Shown one piece after another: positions 1 through 6,866 of a stretch of DNA of 10,591 nucleotides (position 1 is the first letter of the stretch; each line of letters starts with the position of its first letter). The DNA is from Solirubrobacterales bacterium (GTDB lineage: Bacteria > Actinomycetota > Thermoleophilia > Solirubrobacterales > Solirubrobacteraceae). The DNA lies in the NCBI GenBank assembly GCA_009781575.1, contig WQXW01000032.1, positions 1 through 10,591 on the forward strand, written 5' to 3'. The notes below the pieces were generated by a model. It was not told the DNA's origin, ran no database searches, and saw nothing but the letters and a program-made list of their open reading frames with translations. The position numbers and the translations under genes are program-made.

Positions 1-263
1 CGGAGAGCTGCTCGCGGATCGCGGCCAACTCGGCGGCGCGGAACATGAAGCGCTCGAACACCAGCTCGAAGGTGCGCCGGTCTTCGCGGCTCTTGGCCAG
101 CGTGGCCGCCAGCGCCTCGCGAAAGTCGCGTTCGGAGGTCCAGGAGATCTCGGCGAGCGCGTGAAATGAGTCGAGCAGCTCGGAGGTGCCGACCGCCAGC
201 CCCTCGGTGCGGAGCGCTTCGCCGAAGGCCAGCACCTGCCCCGCCAGCCCGCCGGGCGGCGGC

Positions 264-280
<17 letters not shown>
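1..280 (-). CDS. VWA-domain protein, CoxE-like (N-terminal part only)
   Basis: Reading the minus strand from the ATG at 280 gives an open frame of 93 codons that runs off the window start. It begins MAPASEPPPGGLAGQVLAFG and continues with an N-terminal pattern I associate with CoxE-type proteins: FGEALRTEGLAVGTSELLDS, an ISWTSERDFREAL segment, then LAKSREDRRTFELVFERFMF. CoxE-family proteins carry a C-terminal von Willebrand factor A domain and work with a CoxD/MoxR-type AAA+ ATPase in maturing metalloenzymes such as CO dehydrogenase. The VWA domain itself lies outside the window, so the family call rests on the N-terminal pattern and on the ATPase directly upstream. The start overlaps the ATPase stop by 17 bp, which implies translational coupling. 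The real partner enzyme is not visible. Confidence 0.8.
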
Positions 281-1202
<922 letters not shown>

Positions 1203-1221
1203 GCCCCGATGATAGGAGCGA

Positions 1222-2082
1222 CTACGCGCGCTCCGGGCGCTCGTCGTCGCCCAGCGCGTCCAGCGGGAGCTGTTCGCCCGCGTCCGGAGCGGAGCGGCGG
1301 CGGCGTGCAAGTGCCCGCCCGCCCGCGGTGCTCGGCGCCGGCGAGCCGGGCGCCGGCGGGTAGCGCGGGCGCGGGCGGGCCGGCACGGCCGCCGGCCCCT
1401 CGCCGGACCCATCGCCCGCCGATCGCGCCAGCACGGTGGTCGCGGGCTCGCGCTCCTCGGGCAGCTGTGGCGGCGCCGGAGGCGCCTCCCGCGGCTCCCC
1501 CTCCCACTCCGGCGGCTCACCCTGCTGCGGCTCCCGCGGCCATAGCTCCTGCGGCTCCTGCGGCTGCGGCTCCCGCGGCGGCGGCTCGCGGGGGGGCTCG
1601 CGCAGCACCGGTGCCTCGGGGCGCTGTGCGGCGCGCATGCGCGAGCCGGCGTAGATCATCAGCCCGGCGGCGCCCAGCGCGAAGAAGATCCCCCACTGGA
1701 TGCCCACGTTGGCCGCGATGCCGTGGCTCGTGATGCCGGGCTTGTCGAAGAGGCGCAGGATCAGCAGGAACGCGGCCCACGCGCCGGCGAGGAGCACGAT
1801 CGTGCCGTCGCCGCCGGGCAGGTGGAAGCTGCGGCGCTCGGCGCGCAGGAACAGGAGCACGAGCGTGGCGGCCGCCACCAGCAGCACCGCGGCCTCGATG
1901 AAGGAGAAGACCGCGAACGCGCTGAGGTTCTGGCTGACCAGCGGCGCGTTGCGCGAGCCGGTGATCACCGCGTTCTGCTGGTACCACGGCAGGAACATCG
2001 TGACGAACAGCGCCAGCGCGGCGCCCCCGGCCAGCCGTTGCTCGCGATCGAGCGCCCCCCACGCGCGCGTGAGCCGTGTCAC
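1222..2082 (-). CDS. Four-helix membrane protein with Pro/Glu-rich tail
   Basis: A 286-aa protein of no family I can name. Four hydrophobic segments lie at about residues 16-35, 55-79, 93-111 and 124-146. LPWYQQ follows the first helix, and the loop between helices 3 and 4 contains DKPGITSHGI. From about residue 153 the chain becomes a low-complexity cytoplasmic-type tail with repeated REPP, PREP and PQEP units up to about residue 200, then a basic, proline-rich stretch and an acidic end (ALGDDERPERA). Start choice: a GTG at 2082 preceded by a strong GGAGG about seven bases upstream. The stop is 19 bp from the ATPase start, so the two are very probably co-transcribed, and it is the first gene of the operon. 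A membrane anchor or scaffold for the ATPase/VWA pair is possible but is inference only. The proline/arginine tail is likely disordered. Confidence 0.85.
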   Translation of the reverse strand: MTRLTRAWGALDREQRLAGGAALALFVTMFLPWYQQNAVITGSRNAPLVSQNLSAFAVFSFIEAAVLLVAAATLVLLFLRAERRSFHLPGGDGTIVLLAGAWAAFLLILRLFDKPGITSHGIAANVGIQWGIFFALGAAGLMIYAGSRMRAAQRPEAPVLREPPREPPPREPQPQEPQELWPREPQQGEPPEWEGEPREAPPAPPQLPEEREPATTVLARSAGDGSGEGPAAVPARPRPRYPPAPGSPAPSTAGGRALARRRRSAPDAGEQLPLDALGDDERPERA

Positions 2083-2165
2083 CGGGGCCCCTCCGGGAGC
2101 GCGCCCGGCTGGCGACCGCGGGAACGAAGCGCCGCGGCTTGGGCGGTGGGGATCATTACGGCTCG

Positions 2166-2171
2166 ATTGTA
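2166..2171 (-). promoter_or_regulatory. Candidate -10 element for the membrane protein/ATPase/VWA operon
   Basis: The minus strand reads TACAAT here, one base from the sigma-70-type consensus, in a notably A/T-richer patch of the 144-bp spacer between the epimerase stop and the GTG at 2082. A transcript starting near 2160 would have a leader of about 78 nt ending in the GGAGG ribosome-binding site. I see no convincing -35 hexamer, which is common for actinobacterial promoters. Confidence 0.35.
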
Positions 2172-2226
2172 TGGCCGCACCGGGCGCGCGATTGCACGCT
2201 CACCGTGGGCCCCGCTGTGCGCCCCG

Positions 2227-3621
2227 CTATGCGTGCGCGCCGGGCTTGCGGGGCGGCGGTGCCACCGTGACCTCGCCGTTGGTGGAGGCGGCGTTGCCGG
2301 CGAGGTCGACCGCCCGCAGCGTGACCGAGTAGCTGCCCCCGCCACGGGGGGTGATCCAGAGCAGGCGGGGGGTGCCGCGTTCGACGGTGGCGGTGTTGGT
2401 CCACACCACGCTCGAGCCCCGGCGCACGGTCATGGTGACGCTCGAGACCTTCGAGAGGGACATGCGCACTCCGGCCCGCGTGCCGGGCGCGAGCGTGTGA
2501 GACAGCAGCGAGATCACCGGCTTCTGGTGCATGTATTCGTGGAAGTGTTGCGCGGTGGCGCAGTAGATCTGATCGCCCGCGATCGGGCCCGTGGCGCGCA
2601 GTGGCGGGCCGTGGCGCGTGCGTTCGCACAGGTTCTGGAGGAAGGTGGTCACCAGTTCGTGGTAGTTGAGATCGGATTCGGAGTGTTGGTCGTACATCGA
2701 CCACGCGCCGGTGTCGTAGTGGGGCACCTCCGCGCGCGCCTCCGCGTCGCCGGCTTCGAAGAGCTGCTCGCCGAGCGTGTCGCCGGTGAGCTGGCTGTAG
2801 TCGTAGAGGCCGATCACCGCCTGCAGGAAGCCGTTGAGGATGCGCTCGCGCGGCGCGAAGCTGTACTCGAGGTAGTGGGTGCCCAGCGAGGTGGGGATGC
2901 GCACGCCTTCGGGGGGCGCGGTGCGGAAGATCCCGAGCGCTTCGCGGGCGGCGCTCAGGTAGGCGGGGTCCTTCAGATGGGTGCCCGCGCGCGCGAGCGC
3001 CTGCAGCGCGGTGCCCTGGGAGAGGCCGCTCGTCCACGGCGGCGCGCCGCCGTCGAAGCGGAACATGTACTCCCACGCGATCCCGCCGGCGCGGCGGCTG
3101 ACAAGCGAGAGCGCTTCGCCGAGCACGGTGCGCAGCTTGGACCACTGTTTTGAGAAGTAGTAGCTGTTGGCCTCGCCGAAGGTGCCGAGCCACTGGAGCT
3201 CGATGCCCTGGCCGGGGTAGTACTCCCACACGAGCAGGCTGCCGGGAAAGGAGACCCGGTGGCCGTAGGCGAGCAGCGGGCCGGTGGTCCACCACTGGCG
3301 GTTGCGTTCGAGCGTGAGGAACAGCAGGGGCACGCGCGAGGCGGTGAGCTGCCCGTGCGCGGCGATCGCTTCGAGGTTCGCCAGCACGCCGCGCAGCTCC
3401 GCGGCGCGCGTGCCGGTGAGCCGCCCCAGCGAGCGGCGCGCGGCGAGGTACTGGGAGCGGTAGTTCGCGTAGTGCGCTTCGTTCAGCTGGCCGGCGCGCT
3501 CGAGGCCGGCGAGCGCGGCGGGTACCGAGGGCCCGCTCCCCGCCGCGGCGCTCGAGCGCCCGAGCGGGAGCGCGCTGACGGTCGCGGCGATGAGCAGCGC
3601 CGCGAGCAGGCGTGCGCGCAC
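2227..3621 (-). CDS. Secreted D-glucuronyl C5-epimerase-family protein with C-terminal beta-sandwich
   Basis: A 464-aa protein with an N-terminal signal peptide (VRARLLAALLIAATVSALP, then Ala/Ser-rich to about residue 28), so it should act outside the membrane. The central part matches the C-terminal domain of glucuronyl C5-epimerases, which invert C5 of D-glucuronate in a polysaccharide. Landmarks are YYPGQGIELQWLGTFGEANS (134-153), WEYMFRFDGG (183-192), WTSGLSQGTALQALARA (196-212), LEYSFAPRERILNGF (251-265), IGLYDYSQLTG (270-280) and YDTGAWSMYDQ (302-312). Several align with mammalian GLCE as I recall it (VLNGF, IGLYD, YDTGSGTIYD). Residues 370-455 look like an appended Ig-like beta-sandwich ending DLAGNAAS. 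Start choice: a GTG at 3621, because no ATG precedes the signal peptide; a TAGCAT hexamer seven bases upstream would fit a leaderless mRNA. The longer upstream open frame is a shadow of the divergent lipoprotein gene. No glycosaminoglycan synthase is visible, so the substrate is unknown. Confidence 0.87.
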   Translation of the reverse strand: MRARLLAALLIAATVSALPLGRSSAAAGSGPSVPAALAGLERAGQLNEAHYANYRSQYLAARRSLGRLTGTRAAELRGVLANLEAIAAHGQLTASRVPLLFLTLERNRQWWTTGPLLAYGHRVSFPGSLLVWEYYPGQGIELQWLGTFGEANSYYFSKQWSKLRTVLGEALSLVSRRAGGIAWEYMFRFDGGAPPWTSGLSQGTALQALARAGTHLKDPAYLSAAREALGIFRTAPPEGVRIPTSLGTHYLEYSFAPRERILNGFLQAVIGLYDYSQLTGDTLGEQLFEAGDAEARAEVPHYDTGAWSMYDQHSESDLNYHELVTTFLQNLCERTRHGPPLRATGPIAGDQIYCATAQHFHEYMHQKPVISLLSHTLAPGTRAGVRMSLSKVSSVTMTVRRGSSVVWTNTATVERGTPRLLWITPRGGGSYSVTLRAVDLAGNAASTNGEVTVAPPPRKPGAHA

Positions 3622-3628
3622 CGGGCGG

Positions 3629-3638
3629 ATGCTACCCT
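3629..3638. promoter_or_regulatory. Candidate bidirectional promoter core (shared-TA double -10)
   Basis: The ten bases ATGCTACCCT give TACCCT on the plus strand (3633-3638) and TAGCAT on the minus strand (3634-3629), overlapping by the central TA. The minus hexamer is seven bases from the epimerase GTG, as expected for a leaderless transcript. The plus hexamer would give the lipoprotein mRNA a leader of about 40 nt. TANNNT is a weak pattern, so position and the repetition of this layout at 10078-10087 are the main support. Confidence 0.33.
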
Positions 3639-3651
3639 CGAGCCCCCGCGC

Positions 3652-3673
3652 CGCTGCAGGGGGGCTTGCAGCG
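3652..3673. promoter_or_regulatory. Inverted repeat, possible operator in the divergent spacer
   Basis: CGCTGCA (3652-3658) and TGCAGCG (3667-3673) form perfect 7-bp arms around an 8-bp spacer of six G followed by CT. It lies in the 65-bp spacer between the epimerase and lipoprotein, 13 bp before the lipoprotein ATG and downstream of the predicted plus-strand start of transcription. It could be an operator or a leader hairpin masking the ribosome-binding region. Only the symmetry is seen. Confidence 0.35.
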
Positions 3674-3686
3674 CTGGCCCCTCGAG

Positions 3687-4838
3687 ATGAGCGCACCAAA
3701 GACCAACACGAACCCGCGTGCGGCAGTTGCGCTGATCGCGCTCGCGCTCGTGCTGTCGACCACGGCGGGCGCCCTGATCGGTTGCGGTGGGGGCTCCAGC
3801 AACGACAGCGCGCAGGCGCTCCTGAACGACACCTTCCGCTCGGGCCCCTCAGTGCAGAGCGGCCAGGTGAGCCTCGCGCTCGCGCTGAGCGGTGGCGGAG
3901 GCGGCGGACACTCGGGCCTGGGCGCGCCGGTCGCGATCCACCTCTCCGGCCCCTTCCAGGGCGTGGGATCGGGCGCGCTGCCGAGCTTCGATTTGAAGCT
4001 CGGGCTGCAGGCGGGCGGGCGCAGCGTGCAGGCCGGCGCGGTGTCCACCGATCACCAGTTCTTCCTCGAACTGGAGGGCAGCGCGTTCGCGGCGCCGCGC
4101 ACCTACGTGCAGACGCTCGAACGGAGCTACGCGCAGCAGGCCCACGCCGCGGGCTCCTCCGGCGGCTCCTCGTTCGCCGCGCTCGGCATCGACCCGAGCC
4201 GCTGGCTGGTGCATCCGGTGAAGGCCGGCACCGCGTCGATCGGGGGCGAAAGCACGATCCACGTGGTGGCGGGGGTGGAGGTGGCCAACTTCCTGCGCGA
4301 CGCCCAGCGCCTGGCGAGGGCGGGCGGATCGCTCGGTCTCGGCGCCACGCAGAGCGGAGCGCTCTCGCCGGCGGGGATCGAAGCGCTGGCCGGGGCGGTC
4401 CGCAATGCCACGGCCGATGTGTACACCGGCGCCTCCGACCACCTGTTGCGGCGCCTGCAGTTGCGGGCATCGCTCGTGTCCACGCCGGCGACCAGCGGCG
4501 TGTTGCAGGGGCTGCGCTCGGCCACGCTGGCGCTCGACGTGGAGCTCTCCCAGCTCAACCGGCCCCAGCGGATCGCGGCGCCCACGAGCGCTCGGCCGAT
4601 GTCGGAACTGACCGCGAGCCTCTCCGGGAGCGGTACCTCGGAAGCCCAGGCCGGCGCCTCGGGCGCGGCGTCCTCCTCCACGGGCGCGGCGTCCTCCTCC
4701 ACGGGCGCGGGTCAGCAGCTGCCCAGCTCTCAGCAGTCCCCGGTGCCGGGCGGGCCCTCCCAGGCCTATCTGGACTGTGCCGCGCGGGCGGGGCGCAGCG
4801 TGCGCGAGTTGCAGGCCTGCGCGCCACTGCTGCACTGA
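3687..4838 (+). CDS. Lipoprotein, probably LppX/LprG-like
   Basis: A 383-aa secreted lipoprotein. The N-terminus has a basic/polar start, a hydrophobic stretch (residues 12-32) and the lipobox LIGC with acylated Cys33, followed by a Gly/Ser linker. The body has alternating hydrophobic patterns and phrases such as STDHQFFLELEGSAFAAP (120-137), GGESTIHVVAGVEVANFLRD (186-205) and VYTGASDHLLRRL (245-257). These resemble the mycobacterial LppX/LprAFG lipid-binding fold, a match made from memory and moderately secure. Residues 311-358 are a disordered Ser/Ala/Gly linker containing a tandem GAASSST repeat. The end YLDCAARAGRSVRELQACA holds two cysteines (364 and 378) that could form a disulfide. The ATG at 3687 is the start nearest the signal peptide; its ribosome-binding site is weak. 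The gene is divergent from the epimerase. A role in lipid or glycolipid handling at the envelope is inferred from the fold only. Confidence 0.8.
   Translation: MSAPKTNTNPRAAVALIALALVLSTTAGALIGCGGGSSNDSAQALLNDTFRSGPSVQSGQVSLALALSGGGGGGHSGLGAPVAIHLSGPFQGVGSGALPSFDLKLGLQAGGRSVQAGAVSTDHQFFLELEGSAFAAPRTYVQTLERSYAQQAHAAGSSGGSSFAALGIDPSRWLVHPVKAGTASIGGESTIHVVAGVEVANFLRDAQRLARAGGSLGLGATQSGALSPAGIEALAGAVRNATADVYTGASDHLLRRLQLRASLVSTPATSGVLQGLRSATLALDVELSQLNRPQRIAAPTSARPMSELTASLSGSGTSEAQAGASGAASSSTGAASSSTGAGQQLPSSQQSPVPGGPSQAYLDCAARAGRSVRELQACAPLLH
4660..4710 (+). repeat. 21-bp tandem repeat, 2.4 copies, inside the lipoprotein
   Basis: Two identical 21-bp units at 4660-4680 and 4681-4701, beginning CGGGCGCGG, are followed by a 9-bp partial copy. 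The unit is in frame and encodes the seven residues GAASSST, lengthening a disordered linker. Its length is a multiple of three, so copy-number change would not shift the frame. Confidence 0.85.
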
Positions 4839-4843
4839 GTGGC

Positions 4844-4870
4844 GCCGGCGCCCGCTCCACTGGTGCCGGC
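4844..4870 (+). terminator. G+C-rich stem-loop after the lipoprotein gene
   Basis: GCCGGCGCC (4844-4852) pairs with GGTGCCGGC (4862-4870), nine base pairs including one G-U, around a 9-nt loop. It begins five bases after the lipoprotein stop. There is no U-tract, so it would be a non-canonical terminator or an mRNA-stabilising hairpin, as is common in high-G+C actinobacteria. Confidence 0.5.
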
Positions 4871-4899
4871 CGAGCCTCCCAGCAGCGTCCGTGTCGTGT

Positions 4900-4945
4900 T
4901 TTGTTTTGGGGATTGGTTCCGCGCGGAACGAATCCTCAAAACAAA
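4900..4945. repeat. 46-bp near-perfect palindrome between convergent genes
   Basis: The left arm (4900-4922) starts TTTGTTTTGGGGATT and ends GTTCCGC. The right arm (4923-4945) mirrors it, ending CAAAACAAA. Of 23 pairs, one is a mismatch (G4915/G4930) and one is G-T (4909/4936), and there is no spacer at the centre (GCGC). The outer halves are strongly A/T-rich in a very G+C-rich setting. It sits between the lipoprotein (plus, ending 4838) and the small membrane protein (minus, ending 5025), so a bidirectional terminator is the simplest role. However, the U-run lies in the 5' arm on either strand, not after the stem, which is unlike a textbook intrinsic terminator. Confidence 0.8.
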
Positions 4946-5024
4946 TCCCACAACGCCGCCTCGGACAGGTGTGTTCGCGAGGTCGCCTCGGCTCGCCGCG
5001 GCCGACCGTGGCGGGTCCCGATCG

Positions 5025-5510
5025 CTACGGATCGAGCTCGGCGAGCGTGCGCTCGACCTCGGACTCCACGTCGAGTGGCTCCTCACCGCGGCGCACGCGC
5101 CGCGCGTTGCGCGCGGTGACCAGCTGGCGGACCTCCTCGACCAGGCTGGGGTCGTGGCGATGGGCCCCGGGGGCGCCCTGGGGCGGGGGCTCCTGCTGGA
5201 GCCGAGTCAGCTCGGCGTCGATGTCCAGGGGCGCCTCGCCCCGGCGCACCATGCGCTCGCTGCGCGCCTGCAACATCTGCCGGATCTCGAGCTCGCGCTC
5301 GCCGCGCGCGGCCGGGGATTCGGGGTGCGGCTCGGGCGGCATCGCGCCGTCGCCGAGCGACAGCCCGCCCTCGCCGATGTCGTCGTAGGCCTTGCCCAGG
5401 TTGCCGCCGTTGAGGGTCGCGATCAGGGCCACCACGACCAGGATCGCCACGAGCAGCGCGACCAGGGTGCTGGTGGAGAGGTTCAGCGCGCCGATCGTGA
5501 CGGGGACCAT
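5025..5510 (-). CDS. Small membrane-anchored protein with duplicated RRGE-PLD motif
   Basis: A 161-aa protein with a single hydrophobic helix at about residues 16-34 and a soluble, charged remainder. Two related segments follow, about 51 residues apart: residues 75-104 (EIRQMLQARSERMVRRGEAP, then LDIDAELTRL) and 126-156 (EVRQLVTARNARRVRRGEEP, then LDVESEVERTL). They share E[IV]RQ, AR[SN], VRRGE, PLD[IV] and an acidic helix, and probably form short helical modules joined by a Pro/Gly/His linker (107-121). I believe similar motifs occur in other Thermoleophilia proteins but cannot verify this, and no function is known to me. The ATG at 5510 lacks a Shine-Dalgarno but has CACAAT eight bases upstream, consistent with a leaderless mRNA. 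It is divergent from the acyl-CoA dehydrogenase, with 158 bp between. Confidence 0.83.
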   Translation of the reverse strand: MVPVTIGALNLSTSTLVALLVAILVVVALIATLNGGNLGKAYDDIGEGGLSLGDGAMPPEPHPESPAARGERELEIRQMLQARSERMVRRGEAPLDIDAELTRLQQEPPPQGAPGAHRHDPSLVEEVRQLVTARNARRVRRGEEPLDVESEVERTLAELDP

Positions 5511-5518
5511 AGGGATGG

Positions 5519-5524
5519 ATTGTG
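5519..5524 (-). promoter_or_regulatory. Candidate -10 for a leaderless transcript of the small membrane protein
   Basis: The minus strand reads CACAAT, eight bases before the ATG at 5510, with no purine-rich ribosome-binding site between. This spacing would place the transcript start at or next to the start codon. Confidence 0.3.
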
Positions 5525-5566
5525 GCTGAAAGCGCGACCGCTGGCGACCCCGGCGCTCAAAAGCGC

Positions 5567-5572
5567 TACGCT
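5567..5572 (+). promoter_or_regulatory. Candidate -10 for the acyl-CoA dehydrogenase
   Basis: TACGCT fits the TANNNT pattern and lies eight bases before the palindromic operator at 5581. Transcription would start near 5579, giving a leader of about 90 nt and placing the operator at the start site. The leader can also form a hairpin: GCGAG at 5604-5608 with CTCGC at 5626-5630, with an inner CCGG/CCGG pairing. No clear -35 is present. Confidence 0.3.
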
Positions 5573-5580
5573 TGCCTCGT

Positions 5581-5596
5581 TGACTGACCAGTCAAT
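5581..5596. promoter_or_regulatory. Palindromic operator, TetR-family type
   Basis: TTGACTG-AC-CAGTCAA has perfect 7-bp arms with a 2-bp centre. Short, closely spaced palindromes of this kind are typical of TetR-family repressors that control fatty-acid and acyl-CoA catabolism genes. It lies 72 bp upstream of the acyl-CoA dehydrogenase ATG, where a bound repressor would block initiation. Its left arm also resembles a -35 hexamer (TTGACT), but no -10 lies at the right distance from it. The regulator gene is not in the window. Confidence 0.6.
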
Positions 5597-5668
5597 CTAG
5601 TTGCGAGCCGGTGTGGCGCCGGGCCTCGCGACCCGTCACCCGCCCACATTCAGGAGCCCACGAGAGAG

Positions 5669-6847
5669 ATGGTCGATTTCACGCTGACCGACGAGCAGAA
5701 GAACCTGCGTGAGCTCGCGCACGACTTCGCCGAGAAGGAGATCCGCCCGGTCGCATGGGAGTACGACCGCGACGGCACATGGCCGCAGGAGATCCTGCAG
5801 AAGGCGTGGGACCTCGGGCTGATGAACACCCACATACCCGAGGAGTATGGGGGGCCCGGCATCGCGCACCTCGACGGCTGCCTGATCGAGGAAGAGCTCT
5901 CGTGGGGCTGCTCCGGGATCCAGACCTCGATCGGCTGCAACGCGCTGGCCACCGCACCGGTCGTGCTGGGCGGCTCGGAGGAGGTCAAGCGCAAGTACCT
6001 GGGCGCGCTCACCGAGGAGCTGAAGCTGATGTCGTTCTGCCTCACCGAGCCCGACGCGGGCTCGGATGTGTCGGGCATGCGCACCACCGCGGTGAAGAGA
6101 GGCGACAAGTACCTCATCAACGGGTCCAAGTGTTTCATCACAAACGGCGGTTACGCCGACTATTACACGGTGTACGCCAAGACCGACAAGGACGCCGGCC
6201 ACCGCGGCATCTCGGCCTTCGTGGTGGAGCGCGACTGGGGCGTGGTGGTGGACAAGAAGGAGGACAAGCTCGGCCAGCGCGCGTCCAACACCGCCACGGT
6301 GTCGTTCAACGACGTGGAGGTCCCCGCGGAGAACCTGCTGGGCGAGGAGAACAAGGGTTTCAAGCTGGCGATGACCACGCTCGACCACACGCGCCCCGGC
6401 GTGGCGGCGATGGCCACCGGCATCGCGCGCGCGGCGTTCGAGTTCGCCTCCGACTACGCCAAGGAACGGGTGCAGTTCGGCGTGCCCATCGCCATGCACC
6501 AGGCGGTGCAGTTCATGATCGCCGACATGGCCACCGCTATCGAAGCCGCGCGCCTGTTGACCTGGAAGTCGGCCACCATGTTGGACAACGGTGAAAGGAA
6601 CACCCTCGTGTCCTCACACGCCAAGCGGTTCGCCGCCGACACCGCGATGGAAGTGACCACCAACGCGGTCCAGGTGTACGGCGGTTACGGGTTCATCAAG
6701 GACTATCCGGTGGAGAAGCTCTTCCGCGACGCCAAGATCATGCAACTGTACGAGGGCACCTCACAGATCCAGCGCCTCGTGATCGCGCGCGAAACGCTCG
6801 CGCCACGGCGCACGCAGCAGCCGGCGGCCGCCACCGCGGCCGCCTAG
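5669..6847 (+). CDS. Acyl-CoA dehydrogenase, medium-chain type
   Basis: A 392-aa FAD flavoenzyme that introduces the trans-2 double bond into acyl-CoA, the first step of beta-oxidation, passing electrons to electron-transfer flavoprotein. Full length for the family. The N-terminal helical domain (about 1-120) is followed by the first signature CLTEPDAGSD (124-133) and FITNG (156-160) in the beta domain. The C-terminal helices include YAKERVQFGVPIAMHQAVQF (263-282) and the second signature from QVYGGYGFIKDYPVEKLFRD (335-354). The catalytic base is Glu362 in YEGTSQIQR, its position in medium- and short-chain enzymes rather than the isovaleryl/long-chain position. The last ten or so residues are an Ala/Pro tail beyond the usual end. 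The ATG at 5669 is preceded by AGGAG at 5652-5656, 12 bases away, and by GAGAGAG directly adjacent. Exact chain-length or branched-chain preference cannot be read from sequence. Regulation is probably through the palindrome at 5581-5596. Confidence 0.95.
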   Translation: MVDFTLTDEQKNLRELAHDFAEKEIRPVAWEYDRDGTWPQEILQKAWDLGLMNTHIPEEYGGPGIAHLDGCLIEEELSWGCSGIQTSIGCNALATAPVVLGGSEEVKRKYLGALTEELKLMSFCLTEPDAGSDVSGMRTTAVKRGDKYLINGSKCFITNGGYADYYTVYAKTDKDAGHRGISAFVVERDWGVVVDKKEDKLGQRASNTATVSFNDVEVPAENLLGEENKGFKLAMTTLDHTRPGVAAMATGIARAAFEFASDYAKERVQFGVPIAMHQAVQFMIADMATAIEAARLLTWKSATMLDNGERNTLVSSHAKRFAADTAMEVTTNAVQVYGGYGFIKDYPVEKLFRDAKIMQLYEGTSQIQRLVIARETLAPRRTQQPAAATAAA

Positions 6848-6866
6848 TCCCGGGCTCGTCCCGCCC

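Noticed and set aside
1723..3153. Long plus-strand open frame (476 codons) across the membrane-protein and epimerase region
   Set aside because: It is antisense to two well-supported minus-strand genes, the translation is Arg/Gly/Ala-rich without recognisable domains, and such shadows are expected at this G+C content.
3622..4470. Upstream extension of the epimerase frame to 4470
   Set aside because: The extension lies antisense to the lipoprotein gene, is Arg/Pro/Ser low complexity, and would bury the signal peptide inside the protein.
3590..5119. Plus-strand open frame of 509 codons overlapping the lipoprotein
   Set aside because: The lipoprotein frame has a signal peptide, a lipobox and coherent composition; the 509-codon frame is low-complexity Arg/Gly/Ala and runs through the stem-loop and palindrome.
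5581..5586. TTGACT as a -35 element for the acyl-CoA dehydrogenase
   Set aside because: At 16-18 bp downstream the sequence is G+C-rich with no TANNNT hexamer, so the operator reading is preferred.
5636..6499. Minus-strand open frame of 287 codons inside the acyl-CoA dehydrogenase
   Set aside because: It is antisense to an unmistakable full-length dehydrogenase and has shadow-type composition.
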